In this document: positions 30,433 through 42,737 of the stretch, piece after piece
How positions within the stretch are numbered: position 1 is the first letter of the stretch
How the letters are laid out: each line of letters begins with the position of its first letter
Assembly: GCA_022829145.1 (NCBI GenBank)
Contig: CM040746.1
Coordinates: 21,549,332 to 21,613,331 of the forward strand
DNA length: 64,000 nucleotides
Source: Albula goreensis
Taxonomy: Eukaryota; Chordata; Actinopteri; Albuliformes; Albulidae
Direction: 5' to 3'
The notes under the pieces: generated by a model
The model's input: the letters and a program-made list of their open reading frames with translations, nothing else
What the model was told of the DNA's origin: nothing
Database searches by the model: none
Translations under genes and position numbers: made by a program

Positions 30433-31280
30433 GGCACACACATAACTTCTGTAAGGAGCTCATGGCACATATTGCCTCTGTTAGGGGCTCATGGCACACA
30501 TAGTCTCTGTTAGGGGCTCATGGCACACATAGCCTCTGTTAGGGGCTCATGGCACACATAGTCTCTGTTAGGGGCTCATGGCACACATAGCCTCTGTTAG
30601 GGGCTCATGGCACACATAGCCTCTGTTAGGGGCTCATGGCACACATAGTCTCTGTTAGGGGCTCATGGCACACATAGTCTCTGTTAGGGGCTCATGGCAC
30701 ACATAGCCTCTGTTAGGGGCTCATGGCACACATAGCCTCTGTTAGGGGCTCATGGCACACATAGTCTCTGTTAGGGGCTCATGGCACACATAGTCTCTGT
30801 TAGGGGCTCATGGCACACATAGTCTCTGTTAGGGGCTCATGGCACACATAGTCTCTGTTAGGGGCTCATGGCACACATAGTCTCTGTTAGGGGCTCATGG
30901 CACACATAGTCTCTGTAATGGGGCTCATGGCACACATAGCCTCTGTTAGGGGCTCATGGCACACATAGTCTCTGTTAGGGGCTCATGGCACACATAGCCT
31001 CTGTTAGGGGCTCATGGCACACATAGCCTCTGTTAGGGGCTCATGGCACACATAGCCTCTGTTAGGGGCTCATGGCACACATAGCCTCTGTTAGGGGCTC
31101 ATGGCACACATAGCCTCTGTTAGGGGCTCATGGCACACATAGCCTCTGTTAGGGGCTCATGGCACACATAGTCTCTGTTAGGGGCTCATGGCACACATAG
31201 TCTCTGTTAGGGGCTCATGGCACACATAGCCTCTGTTAGGGGCTCATGGCACACACATAACCTCTGTTAGGGGCTCATGG
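30433..31280. repeat. Minisatellite, about 29 copies of a 29-bp unit
   Basis: The unit is TCTGTTAGGGGCTCATGG followed by CACACATAG and a two-base CC/TC start. Copies are nearly identical except for a C/T switch at one position and one copy near 30915 with TAATG in place of TTAG. The first copy (TTCTGTAAGGAG) is the most diverged. Both the first and last copies are preceded by the variant CACACACATAAC, while internal ones have CACACATAG. The array is uninterrupted with no spacers. Confidence 0.97.
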
Positions 31281-34200
31281 TAAACATGCATAGCAGCCAT
31301 AGGAGAGCCATGCAGACACATGAGTCAGGTCTTTCTCTTCGGCCAGGCGGTGTGGGGGAGGAACTGTAATGCAATGCGACAGAAAAATGTCTGGAGTTTA
31401 GTGTTGATTTTGGAACAGGATGAACATTTTGAATTATAATTTGAAAATTCTGGAACTGAACACTGCCCAGAAACACATGCCCTTTTCTGTGTTATTGTCA
31501 TGGGTTTTATTAAAAGTCCACACATTTAAATAATTACAAAGTTATACCCACTGGGGTATATGGCAGCACATACCTTTGATTAATATCACCCAGATGGCAG
31601 ATATTTCTTCTTCTTCATATTTACTTTCCTTCCTGGAAAATCAGAAATTCTTCTGCAGGGACATTTTTTGAACAGAAACCATAAATGATGGGACTGGCAC
31701 CTGCATCACTGAACAATGCACAATGCAGACAAGGAAATCAATATCCCAAGATGGATAGACAGCAGCTTCACCCTAACTTAGAGTGGTGTGTGGGGGAAGG
31801 CAGAGGAAGACTATGGTGTCATGGCACAGATAACAGGGAAACTGAGGCCCTGTTGAGATTTTCAGGGGGTCAGGGTTACAGATGTTAGCTTGCTGATATA
31901 ATTATCTTGATCCAGCAAGTGATGTGATGTTCTGGATTCATTTGGTAAGTTTGCCCTGTTTTTAAGTTTTATCTAAATGAGCTGAAGGTTTCTGGTATTT
32001 TGTGGGTACAGGACCATAAATTACAAATTCCTTGTGGTCCTGTGTTCAGTTTCCACTGCAGTGGTAGGGGACTGTACATCTGTTGTATTGCTGTCAAACA
32101 CAGAAAATGATTGAAATGTCCATTACACTGGAAAGTACTGTTGCATCATCAATGAAAATGAGGGGCTCTCTGGTAGTGTTGCAGATTAAGACTAGGAAAG
32201 AAACTGTTGTGGATTGCGACATTGATTGTTATATAACTCTTGAGGCGTTATTCTCTTGCCATAAACACACTCTCACCAGTAAATATATTTTGGTAAACCT
32301 GTATTTAATTACAAATCAGACTGTAAGCTCTCTTATAGGGATGAGTGAGTAAAATCAGCTGTCAAAGGTTCAAATGTGCTCATTCTATGCATGGACATTG
32401 GCAGGAGATGGAAAAACACTGTTCTGTATGGAACTCCTCCCACCCTTCCCATACCCCCAGCCCCACACCCACTCTTCGAGTTTGTACTGTTTTGAGGGCT
32501 TCATTTGGACTTGATTGGAGTGTTTATATTTCTACTCCCAGTGCTGTGCCTATAGATCAAAATCAGAATGAATACTGTGGGGGCCAGCTGTGGCTCAGAA
32601 AATGCTATGTTTTATTTACCTCTCCATTTTGAAAAGTTCTGACTTTCGAGACAGAATTTTTTTTTGAGAGACAAAACAAACCCTATTTAGAATGTGAATG
32701 AACTCATTTTTTTCCTCTATCGGCAGAGGGATTTGAAAGATTCTCAAGATAAATAACATGTGATCGACATTTTGAGAGTTTCAAGGACTAAAAAATTAAA
32801 CTGAGGTTTTGAGTTATTTCAGGAAACCCCTGCTTTTTACCTATGGCTTTCTTTCTCCCCCACATCTGCCAAATTCATAAGATACAACTCTTCCCATTTG
32901 TTTTGATTTAAGAAAAATAATATTAAGAACGTTTGTTATGAAAATGTATCAAATGTTTTCTTTTGAGAGTTATGTATCAAATAATGTATCAAACAATCAT
33001 TATTTTTCACAGGCATATTACAGGAATATACAATAACAGAATATTTAGAGATTAATGAGATGATTTCTTACATGAAGATTAATTGGCTCGTGGCCTTTTA
33101 AAATAGACAAATTATGAAACAAGGACATGAGATCAGCGAATCAGTGAGCTAATGCTTCCAAGTGCTTCGTCTTCAAAACTTATCAAACAGTTTGTATGCT
33201 CGTCATGTGATGAATACCACATGACTCGGCCTTAAATTTCATATCATCTTCCTCTACCTTACTTCAGCCACAAACATTTTTATTTTTTGTCTATTTTGGC
33301 CCGATGCCCAGAAACTCTGCTTTCTCCTCAGATTTTACTGGATTCTCCATTTCACGCTGTCTTTCCACATGTTTTATCATTCTTTGCATGTCCATTACTG
33401 TTTTTTTTTTTTCAGTCATCAGTTATTTTCCCACTTAGCCTTTCCCCACTTCACAATCAAAGAAACATCAAGTTTGTTACTATGTGTGTTTGCACTGGAA
33501 AGAAAACATCAACCTCTCCTCTAACTCCCTGTCTCCCCCCTCCTGTCCTCTGTTGCATATTTCCAGAGGAAACTAGAAATGCCTGCACTGACCCTGCTAA
33601 ATCTGGGCTCTTCAGAGCTTCCATTGACCCTTCTTGACCTCTCACCCTACTCCATTCCCTTTCTCTCATGCACACCACATGCACACAAACACACTTTCAT
33701 TGGATTTCAGTGAAATATTGGTCTAAATCTAAAACATTCTTTTAAAAAGAAAGGAATTGACAACTACATCAAGCGGACTATTTTTTAACTTCTCTTGTTT
33801 AGACATTTATGACAGAGAACTCGCTCCAGATTTTTTATTGTTACTTATTTTAGCATTCATTACAGATATAATCACTGGCTTCTTTCTCTTAGAAATAGTC
33901 TTTAATGCTGCACTAAAGATACATGTTTCAGCAAAAATGTTTTCAGCGTAAAAATGTGAAGTTATGTACACAAAGAATACTCTCTAAAAATCTGTAAACA
34001 CAATTCCTAAAAATTATGCATACCACAGTATTGATATCAATATGTTTCCAAACATTTAAACTTTTATCAATAGTTGTCATTTTAATCTAATTAGTTTTAA
34101 AATATATTTATTTGTCTTTTGACCTGTTTAAAAGTTGAAGGTATTCATCCATATAGTTAATCTTCAGTACTAGACTCATTTTCAGAATTTTTGATTATTT

Positions 34201-35156
34201 TTTAGGCCAATATAGGATGAGAGAAGGGACTATGTAATTTGGCTTTAAAGGTCAGTGAATAGTCCATAAGCATTTGCCTTCTCACATTACTGTGCCTTTG
34301 GTCAAGTGGTACTTTAGGAAAAAACCTGCTTCAATAGATCCAAAGACTCAATTCTCAAAATTCATAATAGCCTCCCAGCTGGGCTTCTCAGAGCCTGTGT
34401 ATTCATTTTATTCAGCAGTGGCTGTTGGCTGCTGTTCGAATAAGTTATCGTTCTGCAAATAGTACAGTCTAAACCCATAGTGCATCTTATGTGATCACTG
34501 AAAGTGATCCTATTTCAGTAAAGCTTTCCTGCTCCATTCTCCTAAATCCCAGGGCTTCAACTTTTTTTCTGTGTCTATCTGAAAAAATGTATTCATGGAG
34601 AGGACTGTGTTCCAATATCAGAGGTGAGTGCAGAAAAACCACAGACCATCTTAAACCCCCTGGACTTCTGGCTCCCAGCTCTGCATCTCTTATCTACTCT
34701 GATAAGAGGGTGAAGACACTTGGCGCAGACTAAAGAGGTAGGGTTGTGCTGCCCTCCCTAGAGGATCTCACTCATATCAGTACAACAGCAACCCCCTTCA
34801 AAAAAGAAAAAAAGAAAGAAAAGAAAACCAGAGCCACATCGTTAAGTCTTCCCAAGTCCATACGGAGCTCTTCCAGGCAGAGCAAAGCTCAGGGTCAGGT
34901 TTCCATCTTGGCAATCTCTCCCCTCTCTCTTGCTCCTCTCAACTATTTGTAATTTTCTGGGCTGGAAACTACCTGAAATTCTTAAGAAGAGTCCGACTTT
35001 CCTTTCCCTCTTTCTTGGTATAGTTGGTGGTTAAGTGCTCCTATTAACCTGACAGCTTTAGCATCTGTTCCTGGTACCCTATAGATCCTGCAGATGTGGA
35101 TTACTTCACCAAATCATCTGTCTGGAACCCATTTTTTCAGTTACATGTCCTTTTGT

Positions 35157-35192
35157 TACTGCCTACAATGGATGCTCTCTTTGTAGGCAGTA
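35157..35192. repeat. Perfect 12-bp inverted repeat
   Basis: TACTGCCTACAA (35157-35168) and TTGTAGGCAGTA (35181-35192) around a 12-base loop. A second short palindrome, AAGTCTCATA / TATGAGACTT with a 2-base loop, lies at 35359-35380. Confidence 0.8.
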
Positions 35193-36973
35193 TGCAGCTC
35201 TTTTTGAAAATAGACAGAGGTTATGTCTGTAAGAGGGGAGTGACCTCTGCAAATGTGCATCTATCTAAACCAGCGATCTAGTAAATTTCAGGGAATCTTT
35301 CATTTTATTCAGTAACCAGTGAGATCCAAGGAAGAATAGTGATGACTCATTTAGTTATAAGTCTCATAGTTATGAGACTTCTTCTGATCTGCATCCCACC
35401 CTATTTTTTCCCAGGGTCTTTTTTCTTGTCCCACTCTCATCTCTCTGATCCTATTAGCAACCACACAGCACAACACATGTGAAGTGTACTCAAGAGAATC
35501 TGTCCCTCAAAAAATATATAATAAGCATGGTCATAAATAAATAACTCTTAAAGTAGGTCTTACTCAGGGTGAAAAACAAACAAGTGTAAATGTGGGTCAA
35601 TGATGGACAAATGATGCATACAGTACATTCCTTGAATCTGACACATTGAGACTGAAGTCACAATCCCATCATGGGGACGATCATTGGCCAATTCCACACT
35701 GCGTGGGAACTGAACAGCAGCTCTGAGAAGTTACTCACAATCTGTCAGGAACTCCAGACTTCAAACCCCTGAAGTCTGTTTAGACTAGCTGCGCTACAGA
35801 ATTGGTTTTCTACAGCTTCCATCATTTGAACAGAGGGACGAAGTGGGGGAGTAGGGCTGGTAACAGGGTTTTAATGATATCAGCGGGACATTGGTATTCG
35901 AGTGTGGAACGCGTGGGGAACAACAGGGGACCTTATGACAAAACACAGATTCTTTTGAACTGCACCTTCATGGTGGGGGAGGGGAATTTACAGTTCTTTC
36001 AGAAAGAAATGTTCCAGACCAAGAGAACCGATAAGACGATTTGAAGCACACACTGAGTGGAGGGTATGACAAGATTGCCATTACCACTACAACAGACAAG
36101 ACTGGAATATGTTGAGAGAGCGAAAGAGAGAATTCCTTGCATTCTCAGTGTTGTACTCTATTGAAGGTTTTTATTGACAGACCTTAAGGAGAGCAAAACT
36201 GACAACTGCAATGGTGTGAAAAGAAAATGAATTCTTTTCTGTGTTACATTGACAATTTACATTATTACAAAGAACTTACAGCAGTTTATAACTTCTGTGA
36301 ATAGACCTGCTTCTTTGAGTTATTACATCTCATTTTGCATATGTATCTATTTTTCTGGGAAAAGAGCCCTATAGACTGTTATATAAATGTACTGGTTATG
36401 ATGAACCATGTTTTTGTTTTTCAGATCAGGGACATACAAAGTTGGTTCTGTTGCTTTTACACAAACACACACACATAGTTGAAAGAAGCTAACAACACCT
36501 TGCAGTTAGTGGACTGTCAAAAAGGCAGCCCCCACCTCCTAACCTGTCAACTGATTCACAGTTGTCCCATTTCCTGATGTCAATCTACAGCTCATATGGT
36601 AAGCCTCCAGTGTTTTTACCATCTTGCAACCCCATGACCTTGCTCCCAGAGGGCCACTGCTGGTCCACTCAAGCACCACTAGATCTGGGAACATCTTCCC
36701 AAAGACTCTCATTCACAACATTACTCTGGGACAATAAAACATTAAATGGAGAGAGTGAGTGCAAGAGAAAGACAGAGTTGTTGAGAGAGAGAAAAATATT
36801 TTACGTAAACCTCATATTGTATTATTTCTTACCATAATAAATTGATAGTTGAAATTATCCTGTTTTCGGATATTGCCTTTTTAAAATACACTTACATGTG
36901 TACGCTCTGGCAGTGCTCTGTCTTCATTCCTTATTTACAACCATGCCAATATAAAGCAAACAAATTAGAGGGT

Positions 36974-36976
<3 letters not shown>

Positions 36977-37022
<46 letters not shown>

Positions 37023-37024
37023 GG
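36977..37024. repeat. (GA)n microsatellite followed by a G13 run
   Basis: About 18 GA units pass directly into 13 consecutive G residues (37012-37024). The G run can form quadruplex or slipped structures and is also a common assembly error point. Confidence 0.95.
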
Positions 37025-40000
37025 ATCCATGAGGTGATTCCATAGTTGCTGATTTTCTCTTTCCAGGGGTTCTCTGGGTTTTCTGATGATTCACTTATCA
37101 TCATCATCCATCCCTGCCTGGCTAGACGTGTGTGACATGCAATCAATTCTCTCCACTCCATGGAGGGAAAAACCCACCACAGCGATCCTCAGATGAGCTG
37201 AACAAATAAACTCTGGCTCTCTGCAACATTCAGTCCTTGCCTGCCTTGTGTTTTCCATGGAAGGCAGCAGTGGATTGTTAAGATAGCAAGAGGTTATGCA
37301 TCTTGTCTTTACATTTCTGTGTTTGAAATATTCTTTCAACCTTTCACTGTTGTTTTTTTACCCACCCCCCTTTTTTTTTCCTGCAGCCAAACAGAATTGA
37401 ACAGCTGCACCATAGAGATTTTCTCCCACTGTCTCAGGAGGAAGAAGCTGCACACATGTGGGATCTTCAGTCTGCACAAGTATGCCTCAAATTTGCACAA
37501 GGAGAACTCCTCACATCTCTGCATACTGAAGATCCCAAACTAATTACATATTACCAGCACCAACAGAGGAACATGAAGCCATCCTACACTTGGCTGTCAT
37601 ACTTCAGGGATCTGGCCAGCCAGAAGTGGCCATGAGAGAGCAATGAGACTGATGTTTTTAGCCAGCTGAATCTCTGTCCCTCCCCAGCAAGGCTAATCAA
37701 TAGTTGTCTTTTGCAATGATAATAAAAGATAAATATTTACATTCACAGTGATTATTTTTATTTTCATTCACTGAATAGTCTCACTACAGTTGAACTGCTG
37801 GAGTTTCTTGTACAAGAGTTAAATTGCAGCAGCCAGTTCTGCTCAGAAACTAGTAGCTACCTAAAACCCACAGAACTTGAGTTTAGCCTTCCACTCAGGC
37901 AATTCACACACCATGCAGCTCTGCACTGACAGATAGAAACGTTACATGCTGAACATGCTTCAACACACACTTATCAGTTAAGTAATGCTCTGCTGGGTTC
38001 ATATGACACACCTTGTTATGTAGATACACCTAGTAAACAGAAACTTTCTTTGCCAGTTTAAAAGTAAGTAATTAGTGAGTGTGATGGTGCATGATAAAAC
38101 AGAAACTTTAGATTGTATCAGCGGATAAAAAACACCACTTGGTATCATAATTTACGCCTGGCTAAAGAAACAGAAGATATTGTTTTGTTAACATTTTAAT
38201 TACTTGAATATAACTGCTTAGCAGTCTAGCTAGCTATAGTGTATGTAAATCTAGCCAGTGTATGGGATGCGTATTTGTTTTAGGTGGTCCAGTTATTGGG
38301 AGTGTATAAATGTGGTGCCCATGGGAGAGTAAATTTCCTCAGGGGTTTTTGGTCAGAATTGTGCTCTATTCTGCTGAATCATTGCAGTATGAGTGACATT
38401 ACATAAGTATTATTCCTCCGCTACAGTATGTTAAGTCAATTTTTCTGAAAGCAAAAAATGTGTTTGTGTAGCAATGAAATAAGAAAAAAGAACTTGTTTT
38501 GAATGCTTGATTCAAAATGTAAAATTAAATGAATCTGTGTATAGATATACACAGCTACTCTGCTATATTTCTTTTTATCTTGTACTGCCCTGAGATTTGC
38601 ATTCATTACACACAGCTATGAATTGTTGCATGAAATAGCAAACCAACTTCAGCTATTAGCATTGTGAGGCTCCCATCATTCCCCTTTCCTGATGTACTTT
38701 TTTGATGTTTGATGTATGCTGTCCTCATTCTAGACACTATTCTATGTGACATATAAATAATTTTTATGTTTTTATATTTGCACCTGCTATTTGGGACTGA
38801 CAATCTGTCAGATGTTGCTTTACAATTTCATATTGACTTCACTGATTTTAAGGTGTCTTTTACAGTAGAAGCACATTGGTAATTACTATTATGAAACATG
38901 CCTGTGTACTTCTTTTTAATTGCTGTTTATTTACTTTAAATTATAGGTAATTTTCCTGATATACATAGGTATTAATATGGACCACTAAAATTCCTTATGT
39001 AAAACCTCATTTTAAATGGCATGTGCTGTACAACTCAGAGTCTCATTTAAGCCCTGGATTCTGGAATTGATAGTAGTGTCTTTTCCTGATTAACCCCATA
39101 CTGTGCACTCCTGTAAGGTACCTCATTTACTGAAATTAAAATCCAGCTGTGTTAATACACTGCAGAACAAAAACTAAACTGTACTCTGTACTGTAAGTCA
39201 CACTGTGTCAGAAAAGCAAAAATAAAAACTGCACTGAAGAATTTGCAAGTCCCCTATGTTACTGCTATGAAAAGTTACTGTAGAAAGCTTACTTGTGTTA
39301 TGCTGACAAAAGAAAGAAACAGATCACACACAAAACAACATACCTTGGAGAGGAGCAAAGTTTATTCAGTTCCACTTTGTACTGTGCCCAAAATGATTTG
39401 TTGAAGAACCGTATTTGCATATGTCATGTTCTAACAGTTTCATTATGGAGTTGCCACCCTTTTCTCCCTCCCCCAGACAGTGAAGAACAAAGAACATTAA
39501 CTCTAAAAATGTTGAACTGTTTTTATTATTCATATGATGCTAAGCAACCACAAACACAGCTCATAAAACATCAGATGAATAACATGAACTGATGCCATTC
39601 TCCTGCAGGCGTGACTCCATGTGAAGATAACAAGCAGTCAAAAACACAGGAATACAAGCATGAGGGTATGTTCACTTCCCATGAGAGGAACATGAACTTC
39701 CATCTGGAAGATAAAGACAAAAAAGTTGATGTCCTTTGTAGAGTCTCCTTATTTTCCATAGTTTCAGGAGAATGAACCTTCAGATGACATGAATGCATTT
39801 GAAAGGAATTTTTTTATGATGTAGCGAGTTGTATATTGGTACGGACATTGATCTTGGGCTTGGAGTCCAGGGGGGCAGTGTCATTCTTCATTATTTTTTA
39901 GGATGAAGTGAACCCCCCCTTGACTGTTAGAAGAGTGTGAAAAAAAACAGAAGAAAAGAAGTAGACTTGAAGGTGGAGATGAGGAGGGGGAGAGATGCTG

Positions 40001-40460
40001 GAAACAGAGAGTGTGATGGGAGTACGTGGCAAATTAATACCTGCATAGACAACCGGATTGGACGGATACTGGTGTTTGAGTGAAGGGATGTCCGAAGGTT
40101 GCCTCTCCCGAAATGTGTTATTAACAAACTCCAATTTGTATTAGTATTTTTTTTACATTTGAATGAATTCTCAACAATTTCTTGTTTCTTTAGTTATATC
40201 TCCCTAGCAGACACCCGTAGTCGGGACTATAAAATTTGCTTTGTTTCCTTGTTGAAAGAATGCTTTGCGTGTTATAAATTTGTGCAGGGACAGTTTTTTG
40301 TACAGAAAGACAGGAGCAAGCAAACATCAAGATGGAGCACTGCCAGACATTTTACATCCACAAACTAAGGTTCATTACTGTGTGACACACAGGGGGAAGA
40401 GAGCAATAGTTCAGATCTCAAGCTTAATTCATTCAATCTGGCTGGTTACATTCCACCCCA

Positions 40461-40576
<116 letters not shown>

Positions 40577-41589
40577 CTTTGTTTGTCTTCCACAGCTCAG
40601 GGGAGGCATTTCAGACCAGAATAATAAAGGAGTTGAGTACTTCTGGGATTGGCTGCAATGAATGTACAGATATTGAACAAAAAAGAAACATCAGTGTAAA
40701 GTCAGCTAATGGCTGTGCCCCAGTGGCAGCACAGCTGTCTGTAAAGGTTACATTTTAAGACAGCATTTGCACACTTTTACATACTTATCTTTCAAACACA
40801 TATCCCAAACCACTGAAGTCATTCAAATCCATCCTTCTGAAGTTATGTATTTTATTCAAATTTGAGAGCAGAATCCTTTGAGTCTTAGTCATGACCACAG
40901 AAAATATTTTTTATGTTAAAACAATGGCACCCAGTGCCCCCACCTTGATGACATTGAGCAAAAGGTGCTCTAAAAGTCCAACCTTTAATACAGATGTAAC
41001 ACTATTTGTACAAAACCATAGACATGGATAATTCTCATGTTGTTGCCTTTTACGATGTTTAGAAAGTTTAAATCTGTATATGTCACATCTGAAAAGGGTT
41101 TTACACAACTTTTTGTAGACTTGAAACAACATTTACACATCTAATATGTTATTACAGAATTTGTAATAAGGCCATTACACAAAATCAACCCTGTTTCTGT
41201 TTTTGTTGTGGTCCAAGATCTTATTAAATAGCTTCTTCAGTGCCTTTGAAGTAAGTGATTTCTTGTAATGAAAGTTTAAATTGTTGCCAGATTTTTTATA
41301 AACAAAGTTGTCTTGTGTTACCAGTGAAGGTATATAAAAATAAGAAGATTCAAGGAGTAGCTGTCTTGTACATTGTTTTCCTTTCCACTTAAATTGACTA
41401 GCAAAATATGTGCTTTTTAAGTAACTATAATTGTGTTAATATTTTTCAATGCAGCTACACTGTGTTAACCTGACAAATTGTGAATTTAATGTACTGTCAG
41501 AACATCAGAAACTTAACTTACGGTACTTAAATAAAAAAATGTATTTACTAAAAATTTGAGGGAAATCCTTGCCCAGTTTTGCAAACAGG

Positions 41590-41656
41590 TTACCCCATTT
41601 ACACCAGCGCCAGACCTGGGTTTTCCCAGGTTTATAGGTCTGTGTAAAAGGGGTAA
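41590..41656. mobile_element. Nested palindrome, probable remnant of a foldback (MITE-like) element
   Basis: Outer arms TTACCCCATTTACAC (41590-41604) and GTGTAAAAGGGGTAA (41642-41656) pair with one mismatch. Inside them CAGACCT (41611-41617) pairs with AGGTCTG (41636-41642), and CCTGGG-TTTT-CCCAGG (41615-41630) forms the tip. The layered symmetry over 67 bp is typical of miniature foldback elements. No clear target-site duplication was found. Confidence 0.55.
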
Positions 41657-42539
41657 TAGCGAATCATGTGGCTTACATTTGCACATACTATGTAGCAGAG
41701 GAACACCCCTGTCCAGCTTTGCCTATGCAATAAAAAAAAAATTCAAAACTGGCTGTATCATCTGCACCCTGTTATCCCACCTTGACTGTGGTTTGAGTAC
41801 AGAGAAGATAGATAGACAGTGGTAGAGTAAATAAAAGGAGTGAGGCTGATGAGAGCAGAAGAAGGGGGAAGGGGGAGGCTTGTCGTTTTGTATTCAGATG
41901 AGTCGTGCATGAGCGGCTGTAGGCTGCCAGGCTCTGGGCCTTGATTGAAGAGGTCAGTGTAGGATCAACAAGACTGTAATGAGGCCCTCACCATGGGACA
42001 GTCTGTCTGAAAAACGAAGCACAAATCAGCATGCTGAGCAGCAAAGGCCAGCCATAGCACTGCCAGTCTGCCCCACCATCTGAACAAAGTCTTACCTGTT
42101 AAGCTTTTAACTTTTATTTTAAGACTCAATGTGCACAGTCAAAGGTAACAGCCAGAAACAACTCATATATAAAACAGTTTTTGTGGGAGTAGGTAATTAT
42201 TAGTTTTTCTACCTGGTGCTTGTCACTATTTGCAAAAGAATAAACATGATGGCCTAACAGGCCACTTGATTCATTTTGGGTGTTCTTGCTTGAATTAAAC
42301 TGCCTGATCAGTCCCACAAAGAAATGCATCTCTCATGACAGGCATGCCATTTCCTCCAGAAGCTTAAAAGTGAGGGAAGACTCAAGACATTAATCCTATT
42401 CAGGTTCAGCAGGATATTGAAGATACTAAGAAGAGATGTTATTGAGGTTCAGAGGTTCATAAAATGTTTTGAAATGGTGAACAACAAAACATCTTTCAGG
42501 TTTACTTCTATCAGCAGCTCAAGGGGAGCATGGACAGAA

Positions 42540-42737
42540 ATAAATCAAGGGTAAATTCTGCACTGATTTAAGAAAGTAGTATTTTACACAAAGAGGTTGC
42601 AATGCTTAGAATAGATTTCCAGGTCAGATAGGACAGGCAGAGTCTGCTGCAGAGTACTGGATACTCAGTAGGTAAATGTCTTGCCTAGTTGAGCTGAATG
42701 GCCAGTTCCCATCATTGTATGTTTTTATGTTTCAATG
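42540..42737 (+). mobile_element. Degraded interspersed repeat, possibly the 3' end of a LINE
   Basis: The end, GAGCTGAATGGCCAGTTCCC followed by an AT-rich ATGTTTTTATGTTTC-like tail (42691-42735), resembles a 3'-terminal sequence that recurs across fish genomes next to remnants of non-LTR retrotransposons. The upstream 150 bp has the matching AG-rich character but no intact reading frame. The family was not determined, and the left boundary is approximate. Confidence 0.4.

Noticed and set aside
30433-31280. Regular 29-bp repeats resembling a CRISPR array
   Set aside because: The units are directly contiguous with no unique spacers, and the surroundings are vertebrate. It is a minisatellite.
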